Assembly: GCF_046233715.1 (NCBI RefSeq) | Contig: NZ_JBJNRJ010000006.1 | Coordinates: 1-64,000 of the forward strand | Reading direction: 5' to 3' | Origin: Trujillonella humicola | Lineage (GTDB): Bacteria; Actinomycetota; Actinomycetes; Mycobacteriales; Geodermatophilaceae | Length of the DNA: 64,000 nt | Shown: positions 1 through 7,698 of the stretch, one piece after another | How positions within the stretch are numbered: position 1 is the stretch's first letter | Layout of the letters: each line of letters opens with the position of its first letter | Notes under the pieces: generated by a model | Told to the model about the DNA's origin: nothing | What the model saw: only the letters and a program-made list of their open reading frames with translations | Database searches by the model: none | Translations under genes and position numbers: made by a program

Positions 1-186
1 TGCGACCGGTTCTCCCAGTAGACGGCCGTCCGCACCCGCGGGAGGGACCCCCGTCACCCCCGGGCGCTCGCCACCCGCGCCACGTCGGCGGGCCGGGGCG
101 GCGCCGGGGGGAGGACGGCGGGTGGCAGGGTGTCGCCCGGGTCCGCGGTGGTCGCGGGCCCGGGCCGACGCGTGGGAGGACGACGG

Positions 187-963
187 ATGGCGAGCACGGT
201 GTCCCGGGAGGACGCGGACGGCGTCGCGACGATCACCCTGCTGCGGCCGGGCCTGAGCTCGGCGCTGCGGCGGGAGCTGCTGGCCGTCGTGACCGACGTG
301 GCCGCCGACGAGTCGGTCCGCGCCGTGCTGCTCACCGGCTCGGGGCGGGCGTTCTGCGTGGGGCAGGACCTCGCCGAGCACGTGGAGTCGCTGCGCGGGA
401 ACGCCGAGACCTCGCTGTCGATCGTCGCCGACGAGTACAACCCGCTGGTGCTGGCCCTGTCGGCGCTGCGGGTGCCGGTCGTCGTCGGGATCAACGGCGC
501 GTGCGCCGGGGCGGGCCTGGGCCTGGCGCTGGCCGGCGACCTGCGGGTGGCCGCGGCCGGTGCCAAGTTCACCACCGCGTTCACCGGCATCGGCCTGTCC
601 AGCGACTCCGCGCTGGCCTCCCGGCTCGTGCACTGCGTCGGCGGCTCGCGGGCCGCCCAGCTGCTGCTGCTGCCCGAGCCCTTCGCGGCCGAGACCGCCG
701 AGCAGTGGGGGCTGGTGCACCGCGTCGTCCCCGCCGAGGAGGTGGCCGGCGAGGCGCGCGCCCTCGCCGTGCGGCTGGCGGCCGGGCCCACCGCCGCCTA
801 CCGGGCGGTGAAGACCGTGCTGGCCACCGCCGCGACGGACTCGCTGGAGCAGACCCTGGCCCTGGAGGCCGAGCTCCAGACGCCGCTGGGCACCAGCGCC
901 GACCACCGCGAGGCGGTCGAGGCCTTCCTCGCCAAGCGCCCGCCGGTGTTCACCGGTCGGTAG
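187..963 (+). CDS. Enoyl-CoA hydratase/isomerase (crotonase) family protein
   Basis: A 258-residue crotonase-fold protein expected to act on an acyl-CoA thioester in fatty-acid or aromatic-acid catabolism. The two oxyanion-hole segments are visible: GSGRAFCVGQDL (residues 51-62) and GACAGAGLGLALAGD (104-118). The later segment reads GIGLSSDS with Asp140, which resembles PaaG-type isomerases more than classical hydratases, whose second catalytic Glu is not evident. ATG at 187 is chosen because GGAGGACGACGG lies directly before it; an in-frame ATG at 130 lacks such a site. The upstream 186 bases hold no gene that I can support. The next gene is convergent. Family is certain; substrate is unknown. 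Confidence 0.88.
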   Translation: MASTVSREDADGVATITLLRPGLSSALRRELLAVVTDVAADESVRAVLLTGSGRAFCVGQDLAEHVESLRGNAETSLSIVADEYNPLVLALSALRVPVVVGINGACAGAGLGLALAGDLRVAAAGAKFTTAFTGIGLSSDSALASRLVHCVGGSRAAQLLLLPEPFAAETAEQWGLVHRVVPAEEVAGEARALAVRLAAGPTAAYRAVKTVLATAATDSLEQTLALEAELQTPLGTSADHREAVEAFLAKRPPVFTGR

Positions 964-983
964 GGCGCCGCGAGCCTCGGGCG

Positions 984-1211
984 TCAGCGGGACAGGACGA
1001 CGCAGGAGACGCAGACGTCGCGCTCGGCGACCGGCCAGTCCTGCTCGATGCTGACCCGCGCCAGGGAGCCGCACAGGGTCAGCTCGCAGGCCCCGTCGAC
1101 CTCGCTCGGGTCGCGGTGCACCTCGACCGCGTGCCACAGAGCGGCGGTGGGGCCGTGCGCCCGGCTGCGGGCGGCGGCGAAGGTGGTGGTGCGGGCGACG
1201 GTCGTGGTCAT
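984..1211 (-). CDS. Small cysteine-containing hypothetical protein (75 aa)
   Basis: I do not recognise the family. The 75-residue product has an N-terminal half rich in Ala, Thr and Arg, then HAVEVHRDPSEVDGACELTLCG and a C-terminal CVSCVVLSR. The Cys pairs (CELTLC and CVSC) could bind a metal, like small actinobacterial zinc-binding proteins, but this is inference. It lies between two rightward genes and is transcribed from the opposite strand; its start at 1211 leaves about 150 bases to the MBL gene, room for a divergent promoter. Codon use is as GC-rich as that of its neighbours. Confidence 0.6.
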   Translation of the reverse strand: MTTTVARTTTFAAARSRAHGPTAALWHAVEVHRDPSEVDGACELTLCGSLARVSIEQDWPVAERDVCVSCVVLSR

Positions 1212-1358
1212 GGACCCAAGGTCGGCGGCCGGTGACCCCGGGCACAGTCCGGACGGCGGCGTCTCACCCCGGCGGGTGAGTGCGGACGTCCTCCGGCGGG
1301 ACCCGCGGGAGGAGGAGCAGGATGCCGACCGTGCGGCCGACGGGATGGAGCTGACGAC

Positions 1359-1997
1359 ATGGAGCTGACCAAGCAGGGCCACGCGTGCGTGGTCCTCGCC
1401 GACGGGGACCGCCGGCTGGTGCTGGACCCGGGGGTGTTCACCGATCCGGCGGTGCTGCGCGGCGCCAGCGCGGTGCTGATCACGCACGAGCACCCGGACC
1501 ACGTCGCTCCCGAGCCGCTGCGGGCGGCGATGGAGGCCGACCCGGCGCTGGAGGTGTGGACCAACCGCTCGGTCGCCGGCCTGCTGGAGGGCCTGGGGAG
1601 CCGGGTGCACGTGGTGGGCGACGGCGACGCGGTGACCGTCGCGGGCTTCGACGTCACGGTGCACGGGGAGCTGCACGCGGTCGTCCACCCGGAGATCCCG
1701 CGGGTGGGGAATGTCGGCTTCCTGGTCGGCGGCACCGTCTTCCACCCGGGGGACGCGTGGACGGTCCCCGGGGAGCCGGTGGCGACGCTGCTGCTCCCGG
1801 TCCACGCTCCGTGGTCGAAGACCGCGGAGGTCATCGACTACGTGCGCGCGGTGGGTGCCGACCGGGCGTTCGCGGTGCACGACGGCCTGCTGAACGAGAT
1901 CGGTCTCGGGCTGGTGGGCGGTCTGCTCGGCGACCGGGGGCCCGGCACCCCGACGCCCTACGCCCGGCTGGCGCCGGGGGACTCGATCGACCTCTGA
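1359..1997 (+). CDS. MBL-fold metallohydrolase (UPF0173-like)
   Basis: A 212-residue metallo-beta-lactamase-fold hydrolase, presumably cytosolic and binding two metal ions. The signature THEHPDH covers residues 42-48 (His43, His45, Asp47, His48), with later ligands in HPGD and AVHDG. The protein is short and compact, like the L-ascorbate-6-phosphate-lactonase/UPF0173 group, with no extra domain. ATG at 1359 starts MELTKQGHAC and is preceded by GGAGCTGACGAC; a strong GGAGGAGGAG lies 40 bases further up. Natural substrate is unknown, and no neighbour suggests one. Confidence 0.87.
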   Translation: MELTKQGHACVVLADGDRRLVLDPGVFTDPAVLRGASAVLITHEHPDHVAPEPLRAAMEADPALEVWTNRSVAGLLEGLGSRVHVVGDGDAVTVAGFDVTVHGELHAVVHPEIPRVGNVGFLVGGTVFHPGDAWTVPGEPVATLLLPVHAPWSKTAEVIDYVRAVGADRAFAVHDGLLNEIGLGLVGGLLGDRGPGTPTPYARLAPGDSIDL

Positions 1998-2018
1998 GTC
2001 CCCCGGGCGCCGGCTGGG

Positions 2019-2300
2019 TCAGCGGACGGAGCGGTTGCTGCGCCCCGTCGACAGGCGCTCGGCGACGCCGACCAGCAGGACGGCGGCGATCACGGCGAAG
2101 ACGAAGCCGAGGACGTTGAGCTCGAACGGGTTCGTGCTGTCGTTGAAGAACCCGCCGATCGTGCCGCCGATGAACGCGCCGACGACGCCCAGGGCGAGCG
2201 TGGCGAAGATGCTCATGTGCTGCTTGCCCGGGGTGATCAGCCGCGCGAGCGCCCCGATGATGAGGCCGACGACGATGAGCCCGATGATCTGACCAATCAC
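2019..2300 (-). CDS. GlsB/YeaQ/YmgE family stress-response membrane protein
   Basis: A 93-residue membrane protein of the transglycosylase-associated (YeaQ/YmgE, GlsB) family. It has three hydrophobic segments: residues 3-18, about 32-51 with the Gly-rich GVVGAFIGGTIGGFF, and about 63-81. The first loop carries the family motif GALARLITPGK. It starts with GTG at 2300, with AAGGAG seven bases upstream (2307-2312). The family is linked to envelope and general stress in several bacteria; the molecular function is unknown. It converges with the MBL hydrolase gene. Confidence 0.88.
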   Translation of the reverse strand: MIGQIIGLIVVGLIIGALARLITPGKQHMSIFATLALGVVGAFIGGTIGGFFNDSTNPFELNVLGFVFAVIAAVLLVGVAERLSTGRSNRSVR

Positions 2301-2442
2301 AGCGTTCTCCTTGAGTCCGACCGGTCGGGCGGCCCCGGCGGTCGCCGGGTGCCCGGAGCCGGTGCACCGGTGGCGCCGTCACCCCCGATCGGGCACCTGG
2401 TGGCCACCCCATACCCGGCGGCACGCGCGGTGATGCACCAGG

Positions 2443-2940
2443 TCACCCGACCGGGGGGTCCTCCCCACGCTCGGCGGCGACCCGGGCCACGTGCTCGGGC
2501 AGCTTCGCGAGCTCGCCGTGGACCGTGGACTCCACCAGCCGCTGGACGCTGCTGCGCAGGACGCGGTCGACCAGCCGGTTCTTCCTGCGCGGCTCGTGCC
2601 CCACGGTCACGGTGACCCGCGTGCCGCCGCCCTCGGCGTCGTCCAGCTCGATGCGCGTCGTCCACGTCTCGGGGGTGAGCTCGAGCCGGGTGGTCACGGC
2701 CCGGCGGGGGCGCCACTCGAGGATCTCGCCCTCCGGGGCGCCCGCCCGGGGCGCCTGCCCGCCCGCCAGCCGGCCCGGCACGCAGGCGAAGCGGGTGCCC
2801 TTCCCCGGGGGCCCGCTGCCGGCCACGACGTAGGAGACGTCGCAGACGGGGCAGTAGGGGGCCAGCACCGCCAGCGCCTGCCACACCACGTCCCGGGGCT
2901 CGGGGACCTCGCGGCTGCCGCTCGCCGTCGTCGTCGTCAC
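2443..2940 (-). CDS. SRPBCC family protein
   Basis: A 165-residue protein with the helix-grip (START/polyketide cyclase) pattern. An early REVPEPRDVVWQALA segment stands for the first strand and helix, the middle contains LEWRPRRAVTTRLELTPE, and a long C-terminal helix follows (SVQRLVESTVHGELAKLPEHVARVA). Such proteins bind hydrophobic ligands in a central cavity. An insert near residue 35 has two cysteines (YCPVCD), unusual for the fold and possibly metal-binding. It starts at 2940, and the GntR gene lies 70 bases upstream in the same direction. Specific ligand is unknown. Confidence 0.75.
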   Translation of the reverse strand: MTTTTASGSREVPEPRDVVWQALAVLAPYCPVCDVSYVVAGSGPPGKGTRFACVPGRLAGGQAPRAGAPEGEILEWRPRRAVTTRLELTPETWTTRIELDDAEGGGTRVTVTVGHEPRRKNRLVDRVLRSSVQRLVESTVHGELAKLPEHVARVAAERGEDPPVG

Positions 2941-3010
2941 GGTGTCCCAGCATCCCCCAGCCGGGGCGGGGGCCGGGACGGCGGGCGGTCCGGGGCGGAC
3001 CGGGAGGGCG

Positions 3011-3751
3011 TCAGCGGCCGGTGACCGAGACCTCGAACTCGACCCGGCTGACGTCGGGCCGCAACCGCGAGTAGCTGTGCACCAGCGGGTGCCCGCCGCT
3101 GTCGCGCACGGTCGTGCGGACGACGAGGAGCGGCGAGCCCGCCACGATCCGCAGCTGCTCGGCCTCCTCGTTCGTCGCCGTGCCGACGTCCACGACGATC
3201 CGGGCGTGCGCCAGGTCGGCCCCGTACTCCGCTCGGAGGAAGTCGTAGAGGGAGCCGTCGTCGAGCTGCGCCTGCGCCGCCCGGGGGAACAGGGCCGCGG
3301 GCAGGAAGCTGTGCGCCACGTGGTTGGGGGCGCCGTCGACGCTGCGCAGCCGCACCAGCTCCACGACGTCCGCGGCGACGTCCAGGTCGAGCTCGGGGGC
3401 GATCGCCACCGGCGCCGGCACGATGCGCTGGGTGAGGACCGTGGTGCCCACCTGGGCGCCCTGCTCGGCCATGAGCGAGCTCCAGCCGGCGATGCGGTGC
3501 ACGAAGCTCTCCCGGTACTCGTGCCGGATCGCCGGGCGGCTCACGTAGGTGCCGCGTCCCTGCTCGCGGACCAGGTGCCCGTCGGCGACGAGACCGTCGA
3601 CGGCGCGGCGCAGGGTGATCCGGCTGACGCCGTACTCCGCGCACAGCACCGGCTCCGGGGGCAGGAGCGTGTGCTCCGGCAGCGCCGAGACGCGGCGGCG
3701 CAGGTGCTCCCGGACCGACAGGTACTTCGGTCCCGACACGGCGCTGGTCAC
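3011..3751 (-). CDS. GntR family transcriptional regulator (HutC/UTRA type)
   Basis: A 246-residue repressor-type regulator. Residues about 8-75 form the winged helix-turn-helix (LCAEYGVSRITLRRAVDGLV, then GRGTYVSRP as the wing), and residues about 95-240 form a UTRA effector domain (LRSVDGAPNHVAHSFLP through YSRLRPDVSRVEFEV). HutC-subfamily members usually bind a sugar or amino-acid metabolite and repress a neighbouring catabolic operon or themselves. No such operon lies beside it. Between this start and the divergent TetR gene sit repeated GACGTC motifs including a perfect 14-bp palindrome (3773-3786), the likeliest autoregulatory operator. Confidence 0.9.
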   Translation of the reverse strand: MTSAVSGPKYLSVREHLRRRVSALPEHTLLPPEPVLCAEYGVSRITLRRAVDGLVADGHLVREQGRGTYVSRPAIRHEYRESFVHRIAGWSSLMAEQGAQVGTTVLTQRIVPAPVAIAPELDLDVAADVVELVRLRSVDGAPNHVAHSFLPAALFPRAAQAQLDDGSLYDFLRAEYGADLAHARIVVDVGTATNEEAEQLRIVAGSPLLVVRTTVRDSGGHPLVHSYSRLRPDVSRVEFEVSVTGR

Positions 3752-3772
3752 CGCCCGACCGTACGCGAGGTA

Positions 3773-3786
3773 GACGTCCGGACGTC
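3773..3786. promoter_or_regulatory. Perfect 14-bp palindrome, probable GntR operator
   Basis: GACGTCCGGACGTC is a perfect inverted repeat 22 bases upstream of the GntR start. Related half-sites follow at once (TCGTCTGGG and GACGTCTGG up to about 3806). The repeated GACGTC/CGTCTGG words fit a dimeric GntR regulator bound at adjacent sites, controlling itself and perhaps the divergent TetR gene. Palindrome seen; role inferred. Confidence 0.5.
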
Positions 3787-3828
3787 ATGTCGTCTGGGAC
3801 GTCTGGTCTCCCCATTCCTCCGAAATTC

Positions 3829-3853
3829 AACGAAACGGCAGCGTCCGTTCGTT
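3829..3853. promoter_or_regulatory. Inverted repeat AACGAA-N13-TTCGTT before TetR gene
   Basis: Six-base arms AACGAA (3829-3834) and TTCGTT (3848-3853) are separated by 13 bases, in a locally AT-richer patch 40 bases upstream of the TetR start chosen here. TetR operators commonly have this size and placement, so it may be the autoregulatory site. Confidence 0.4.
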
Positions 3854-3894
3854 CCGACCGCCCGATCATGACCGCGGCGTGGCAGGTTCTGCCC

Positions 3895-4485
3895 GTGTCA
3901 TCGCACGACCCGCGCAGCCGCCGGCGCGCCGAGACCAACCGCCGGATCTACGAGGTGGCCATGCGGCTGTTCCTCGAGCGCGGCTACGACGACGTCAGCG
4001 TCGGGGAGATCGCCCGCGCGGCCGGGGTATCGGTGCCCACCTTCTACGCGCACTTCCCGAACAAGGAGCACGTGGTGCTGCCGCTGCCCGACCGTCAGGC
4101 GGTGGTCGCGGTCCTGGCCGGCCGGCCGCTCACGGACTCCGTCTTCGCCGGCCTGCGCGAGGCGATGCTCGACTGGCTCTCGGCCGCGGAGGGCCGCGAC
4201 CTCGACGAGATGCTGGACCGGTGGCGCGTCGTCGTCGCGACGCCGGGCCTGCGGCTGCGCGCGGCCGAGCACGAACGGGCGACCGCCGGGATCGTGCTGC
4301 AGTCGCTGCCCCCCACGACGCTGACCCCCGACCGGCGGCTCGCGACCGAACTGGTCGTCGTCGCGCTGTTCTCCGCCTACACGCTCGCCCTGCTGCGGTG
4401 GGCGGAGGAGGACGGGGTCCGCCCGCCGGCCGAGGTGGCGCGCGAGGTGCTCGGCGCGCTGCGCGGCATGGTCGGGCCGGTCTGA
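3895..4485 (+). CDS. TetR/AcrR family transcriptional regulator
   Basis: A 196-residue one-component regulator. The N-terminal helix-turn-helix reads RRIYEVAMRLFLERGYDDVSVGEIARAAGVSVPTFYAHFPNKEHVV, a textbook TetR DNA-binding domain. The remaining helices form the ligand and dimer domain, whose ligand cannot be predicted. The GTG at 3895 (MSSHDPRSRRRAETNRR) is preferred because homologous proteins begin shortly before the HTH; in-frame ATGs at 3787 and 3868 would add sequence overlapping the operator-like repeats. It is divergent from the GntR gene and convergent with the phosphoesterase gene, so its target is not obvious. Confidence 0.85.
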   Translation: MSSHDPRSRRRAETNRRIYEVAMRLFLERGYDDVSVGEIARAAGVSVPTFYAHFPNKEHVVLPLPDRQAVVAVLAGRPLTDSVFAGLREAMLDWLSAAEGRDLDEMLDRWRVVVATPGLRLRAAEHERATAGIVLQSLPPTTLTPDRRLATELVVVALFSAYTLALLRWAEEDGVRPPAEVAREVLGALRGMVGPV

Positions 4486-4503
4486 GCGCGGTCGGGCCCC
4501 GGG

Positions 4504-5775
4504 TCAGGCCCCGGGCGCCCGCAGTTCCACCACGGTGACCTCCGGGCGGGCACCGATCCGCATCGGCGGACCCCAGAACCCCGCGCCGGAGGTCACGTAC
4601 AGCTGGGTGTCGCCGTGCCGGGACAGCCCCTCGACGGCCGGCTGGTCCAGCCGGATCGCGTAGTCGAACGGCCACAGCTGGCCGCCGTGCGTGTGGCCGG
4701 ACAGCTGCAGGTCCACCCCGGCGGCGCGCGCCTGCTCGACCTGCACCGGCTGGTGCGCGAGCAGCACGACCGGGACGTCGTCGTCGCGGCCATCCAGGGC
4801 GGCGTCGAGGTCGGCGCCGTGCCCGGCCAGCCCGGAGCTCGCCGCCGTCCGGTCGTCGATGCCGGCGAGGTCGAACGTGGCGCTCCCGCGCCGGATCGGC
4901 ACCCGCTCGTTGCGCAGGACGTCGACGCCGAGGGTCGGCAGGTGGCGCAGCCACGCCTCGGTGTCGACGAAGTACTCGTGGTTGCCGGTCACGAAGAAGA
5001 CGCCCTGCTCGCTGACCAGGTCCGCCAGCGGCGCGGCCTCCTCCCGCAGCTCGCCGACGTCCCCGTCGACCAGGTCCCCGACGATGGCGACGACGTCGGG
5101 CCGCTGGGCGTTGACCGTCTCGACCAGGCGCTCGAAGCGCCGTCCGCCGTAGGTCGCCGACAGGTGGCCGTCGGAGAAGGTGACGATGCGCAGGCCGTCC
5201 AGGGCGGGGTCCAGGCCGCGCAGCCGGATCGGCACCCGGCGCACCACCGGCGCCGCATTGGCCAGGTACATCCCGGTCCCCGCGGTTCCGACGGCGACCG
5301 CGCCGGCGGTCACCGCCAGCGTGCGGGCCAGGAACAGCCGGCGGGAGGGGGCCGGCGGGTCCTGCGCCTCCGGGTCCTCCCGGACCGCGCCGCCGGGCGC
5401 CGTCCCCTCGTCGAGGTCGGCCGTGCCCGCCAGGGCGGGCGCCCCCCTCCGGGACCTCCGCCGCGCGGCCCGTCCGTACGCCCAGCGCACCGGCTCCAGG
5501 GCCAGCAGGGTGAGGAACAGGTAGAACAGCGTGCCCAGCCACGTGAAGGCCACCCACTCCAGCGGCGTGGCGAGGTCGAGCGGCAGGCTGCTGCGGCGCA
5601 GGGCCACCGCGGCCACCGGGAGGACGGCGAGCAGCACGAGCAGCAGGGTCAGCCGCCGGCGCAGGCGGCCCGGCGCGGTGGTGCTGCGGACGAGGCGGAA
5701 CCAGACGTAGGAGTGGAGCAGGACCACCGCGGCGAGGACGACGGTGCCGAAGCCCAGCAGGGCGATCAGCGACAT
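4504..5775 (-). CDS. Membrane-anchored metallophosphoesterase
   Basis: A 423-residue calcineurin-like phosphoesterase on a membrane anchor. Three hydrophobic segments fill residues 1-110. A charged linker then leads to a fourth (FLARTLAVTAGAVAVGTAG), followed by the catalytic domain from about residue 185. The metal-binding motifs appear in order: SDGHLS, VGDLVDGD, GNHEYF, AHQP and GHTHGGQLWP. This YaeI/YkuE-like architecture places the active site at the outer face in homologues, where some act on lipid-linked or pyrophosphate substrates; the substrate here is unknown. RRLFLART before the fourth segment loosely resembles a twin-arginine motif. It starts at 5775 with MSLIALLGFG. Confidence 0.88.
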   Translation of the reverse strand: MSLIALLGFGTVVLAAVVLLHSYVWFRLVRSTTAPGRLRRRLTLLLVLLAVLPVAAVALRRSSLPLDLATPLEWVAFTWLGTLFYLFLTLLALEPVRWAYGRAARRRSRRGAPALAGTADLDEGTAPGGAVREDPEAQDPPAPSRRLFLARTLAVTAGAVAVGTAGTGMYLANAAPVVRRVPIRLRGLDPALDGLRIVTFSDGHLSATYGGRRFERLVETVNAQRPDVVAIVGDLVDGDVGELREEAAPLADLVSEQGVFFVTGNHEYFVDTEAWLRHLPTLGVDVLRNERVPIRRGSATFDLAGIDDRTAASSGLAGHGADLDAALDGRDDDVPVVLLAHQPVQVEQARAAGVDLQLSGHTHGGQLWPFDYAIRLDQPAVEGLSRHGDTQLYVTSGAGFWGPPMRIGARPEVTVVELRAPGA

Positions 5776-5859
5776 CCGGCCCCCGCGCGGGGCCGCGCCG
5801 CCGGTTCGCGCGCCGACGAGGGCACGGGGGTCCTCACGTTCCCGGGGCGCACGGGTGGA

Positions 5860-7533
5860 TCAGGCCTCCGCCGCCGCGGCGCGGACGGCGGCGCGCAGCG
5901 CGGGCTCCTCCTGCCAGAAGGCGGCCGCGCAGGCCGCGGCGCGGGCCTCCTCGAGCGCGTACAGCCGCCCCCAGGTCCAGGTGGGCTCCCCGGCGGCGCC
6001 CGCCGCCCGGCCCAGCCTCTGGCACCAGTCCCGCGTGGCCACCGTGTCCTGCGCGGAACCGAGGTCCTCCTGCACGTCCTTCATGCACCGCACCAGGGCC
6101 GCGGCGGGCTCGCCCAGCACCGGGACGGCGACCTCGGCCGTGTACCGCACCCGCTTGGCGGCCTTGCGCACGTCGTGCAGCGGGGAGTCCTCGTGCGGGG
6201 TCTCCTCCCCCGCCTCGCGGGCCACCTCGATCCGCGCGGCCAGCCGCTTGCCGGTGCGCCGGACGGCCCGCGCGAGCACCGCCGGGGCCGGCTCGGTGGC
6301 GGCCTGCGCCAGCGGGGGGGCGGCCAGCAGGGCGTCGAGGGAGTCCAGCACGGTCAGGTAGCGGCGGTCGGACAGCGTGCGCAGCGCCTTGCGCCGGCCG
6401 GCCTCGGCGTCCTGCACGGCGGCGGTCTGCAGCCGGCCGACCACCGGCCCGCGCACCTGCTCGTCCGGCTGGGCGGCCACGAGGTCGCGCAGGTGGGCCA
6501 GCGCCACCTCGCCGTCGCGGGCGGCGGACAGCGAGGCGCCGACCCAGCGCAGCTCCTCCCGCAGCGGATCGGTGCTGGTCCGCTCGAGGACCGGCCGGAA
6601 GGCGGCGAGGATGCTCCGCAGCCGCCGGCAGGCGACGCGCAGGTCGTGGATGCCGTCGGGGTGGCCGGTGCGCACCAGCTGGTCCGCGGCCTCCAGCGCG
6701 CGGACCTGGTCGCGCAGGGCGCCGAGCACCGCGTCGGCGGCGGTGGGGACCGGCGCGGGGGCGGCGTCCTCCCGGCCCTTGCCCGTGCCGCCCTCGGCCT
6801 TCTTCCCCTTCTTGCTCTTCTTGCCCTTCTTGCCCTTCTTGCCCTCGGCCTCGTCCGGGAGGTCCGCGGCCTCGTCCGCGGCGCCGGCGTCGGCGCCGGC
6901 CGGTTCCGGTGCGGGCGCCGGGAGCCGGCCGGCGAGCACCCGGCTCAGCTTGGAGGGCGAGTCCGACGGCGCCGCGCCCGCGGCCACCAGCGCGCCGACG
7001 AGCGCCTCGAGCAGCGCCGCGTCCCCCTCGACGAGCTCGACCTCGACCTCGCGCCAGGAGGTCACCGTCGCCGCCTCGTCGGGGGCGGCCGCGTGCGCGG
7101 TGCCGGTGACGGTGTCGTCGGCGACCTCGGCGAGCACCCGCCCGTCCTCGGCCAGCACCGGCGTGACGATCCGGGTGGTGTGCAGCGTCGCGACCGCGGT
7201 GACCGGGGCGGTGCGCACCAGGCCGAGCACGGGCTCGAGGACGGCCTTGGGCGGCACGGCGCGGCGCGGCCCCAGCGGGTGGTGCCGCTCCTCCCGGGCG
7301 CCGTCCCCGGCGGGCAGCTTGAGGTGCCAGCCGGCATCGGTGCCACCGGTGCGCCGGCGCAGCGTGATCCGCGCGCGGGCCAGCCGCAGGTCGGCGGTGT
7401 CGAAGTAGGTGGCCGCGAGGGCGTGCTCGACCGGCTCGCCGACGCCGGCCACGCCCTCGACGGCCGTCAGGTCCGGCAGCGCGAAGTCCGGGCCCGGCTC
7501 GACCTTGCGCTCGATCTCGACGTGCCCGCCCAC
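5860..7533 (-). CDS. CYTH and CHAD domain-containing protein
   Basis: A 557-residue two-domain protein. The N-terminal CYTH (triphosphate tunnel) domain covers about residues 4-200 and opens with the ExExK motif EIERK (6-10). A long Ala/Glu linker contains a lysine block, GKKGKKGKKSKKGKK, at about 231-245. The C-terminal alpha-helical CHAD domain (from about 265) has the conserved basic His/Arg pattern, e.g. GIHDLRVACRRLRS and HDVRKAAKRVRYTAE. CHAD domains bind inorganic polyphosphate and CYTH proteins bind or hydrolyse triphosphates, so a role in polyphosphate biology is likely. The GTG at 7533 follows GAGGAGGACGACGCG; the frame stays open upstream but lacks homology. Confidence 0.9.
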   Translation of the reverse strand: MGGHVEIERKVEPGPDFALPDLTAVEGVAGVGEPVEHALAATYFDTADLRLARARITLRRRTGGTDAGWHLKLPAGDGAREERHHPLGPRRAVPPKAVLEPVLGLVRTAPVTAVATLHTTRIVTPVLAEDGRVLAEVADDTVTGTAHAAAPDEAATVTSWREVEVELVEGDAALLEALVGALVAAGAAPSDSPSKLSRVLAGRLPAPAPEPAGADAGAADEAADLPDEAEGKKGKKGKKSKKGKKAEGGTGKGREDAAPAPVPTAADAVLGALRDQVRALEAADQLVRTGHPDGIHDLRVACRRLRSILAAFRPVLERTSTDPLREELRWVGASLSAARDGEVALAHLRDLVAAQPDEQVRGPVVGRLQTAAVQDAEAGRRKALRTLSDRRYLTVLDSLDALLAAPPLAQAATEPAPAVLARAVRRTGKRLAARIEVAREAGEETPHEDSPLHDVRKAAKRVRYTAEVAVPVLGEPAAALVRCMKDVQEDLGSAQDTVATRDWCQRLGRAAGAAGEPTWTWGRLYALEEARAAACAAAFWQEEPALRAAVRAAAAEA

Positions 7534-7698
7534 CGCGTCGTCCTCCTCGCTCGGGCCGGGTCCTCCGGCCGCCGGTGCCCGCTGACGGTAGATCACGCAG
7601 GTGAACGCCGTCCCGGCCCGATGTTCACCCGGCACGGCCGCTGGGCACGCTGACCGGGAGACCGTCCGCGGGACGGTCCGTGCGAGGGGAGCCCACCC

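Noticed and set aside
4480..4520. GGGCCCCGGG repeats at the TetR/phosphoesterase junction as a terminator
   Set aside because: The arms are short, mostly GC-run coincidence and overlap the stop codon; I could not define a clear stem.
4615..7653. A 1012-codon open frame antisense to the phosphoesterase and CYTH-CHAD genes
   Set aside because: It is an artefact of very high GC content: composition is Arg/Gly/Pro repeats without domains, and the opposite strand carries recognised genes with ribosome sites.
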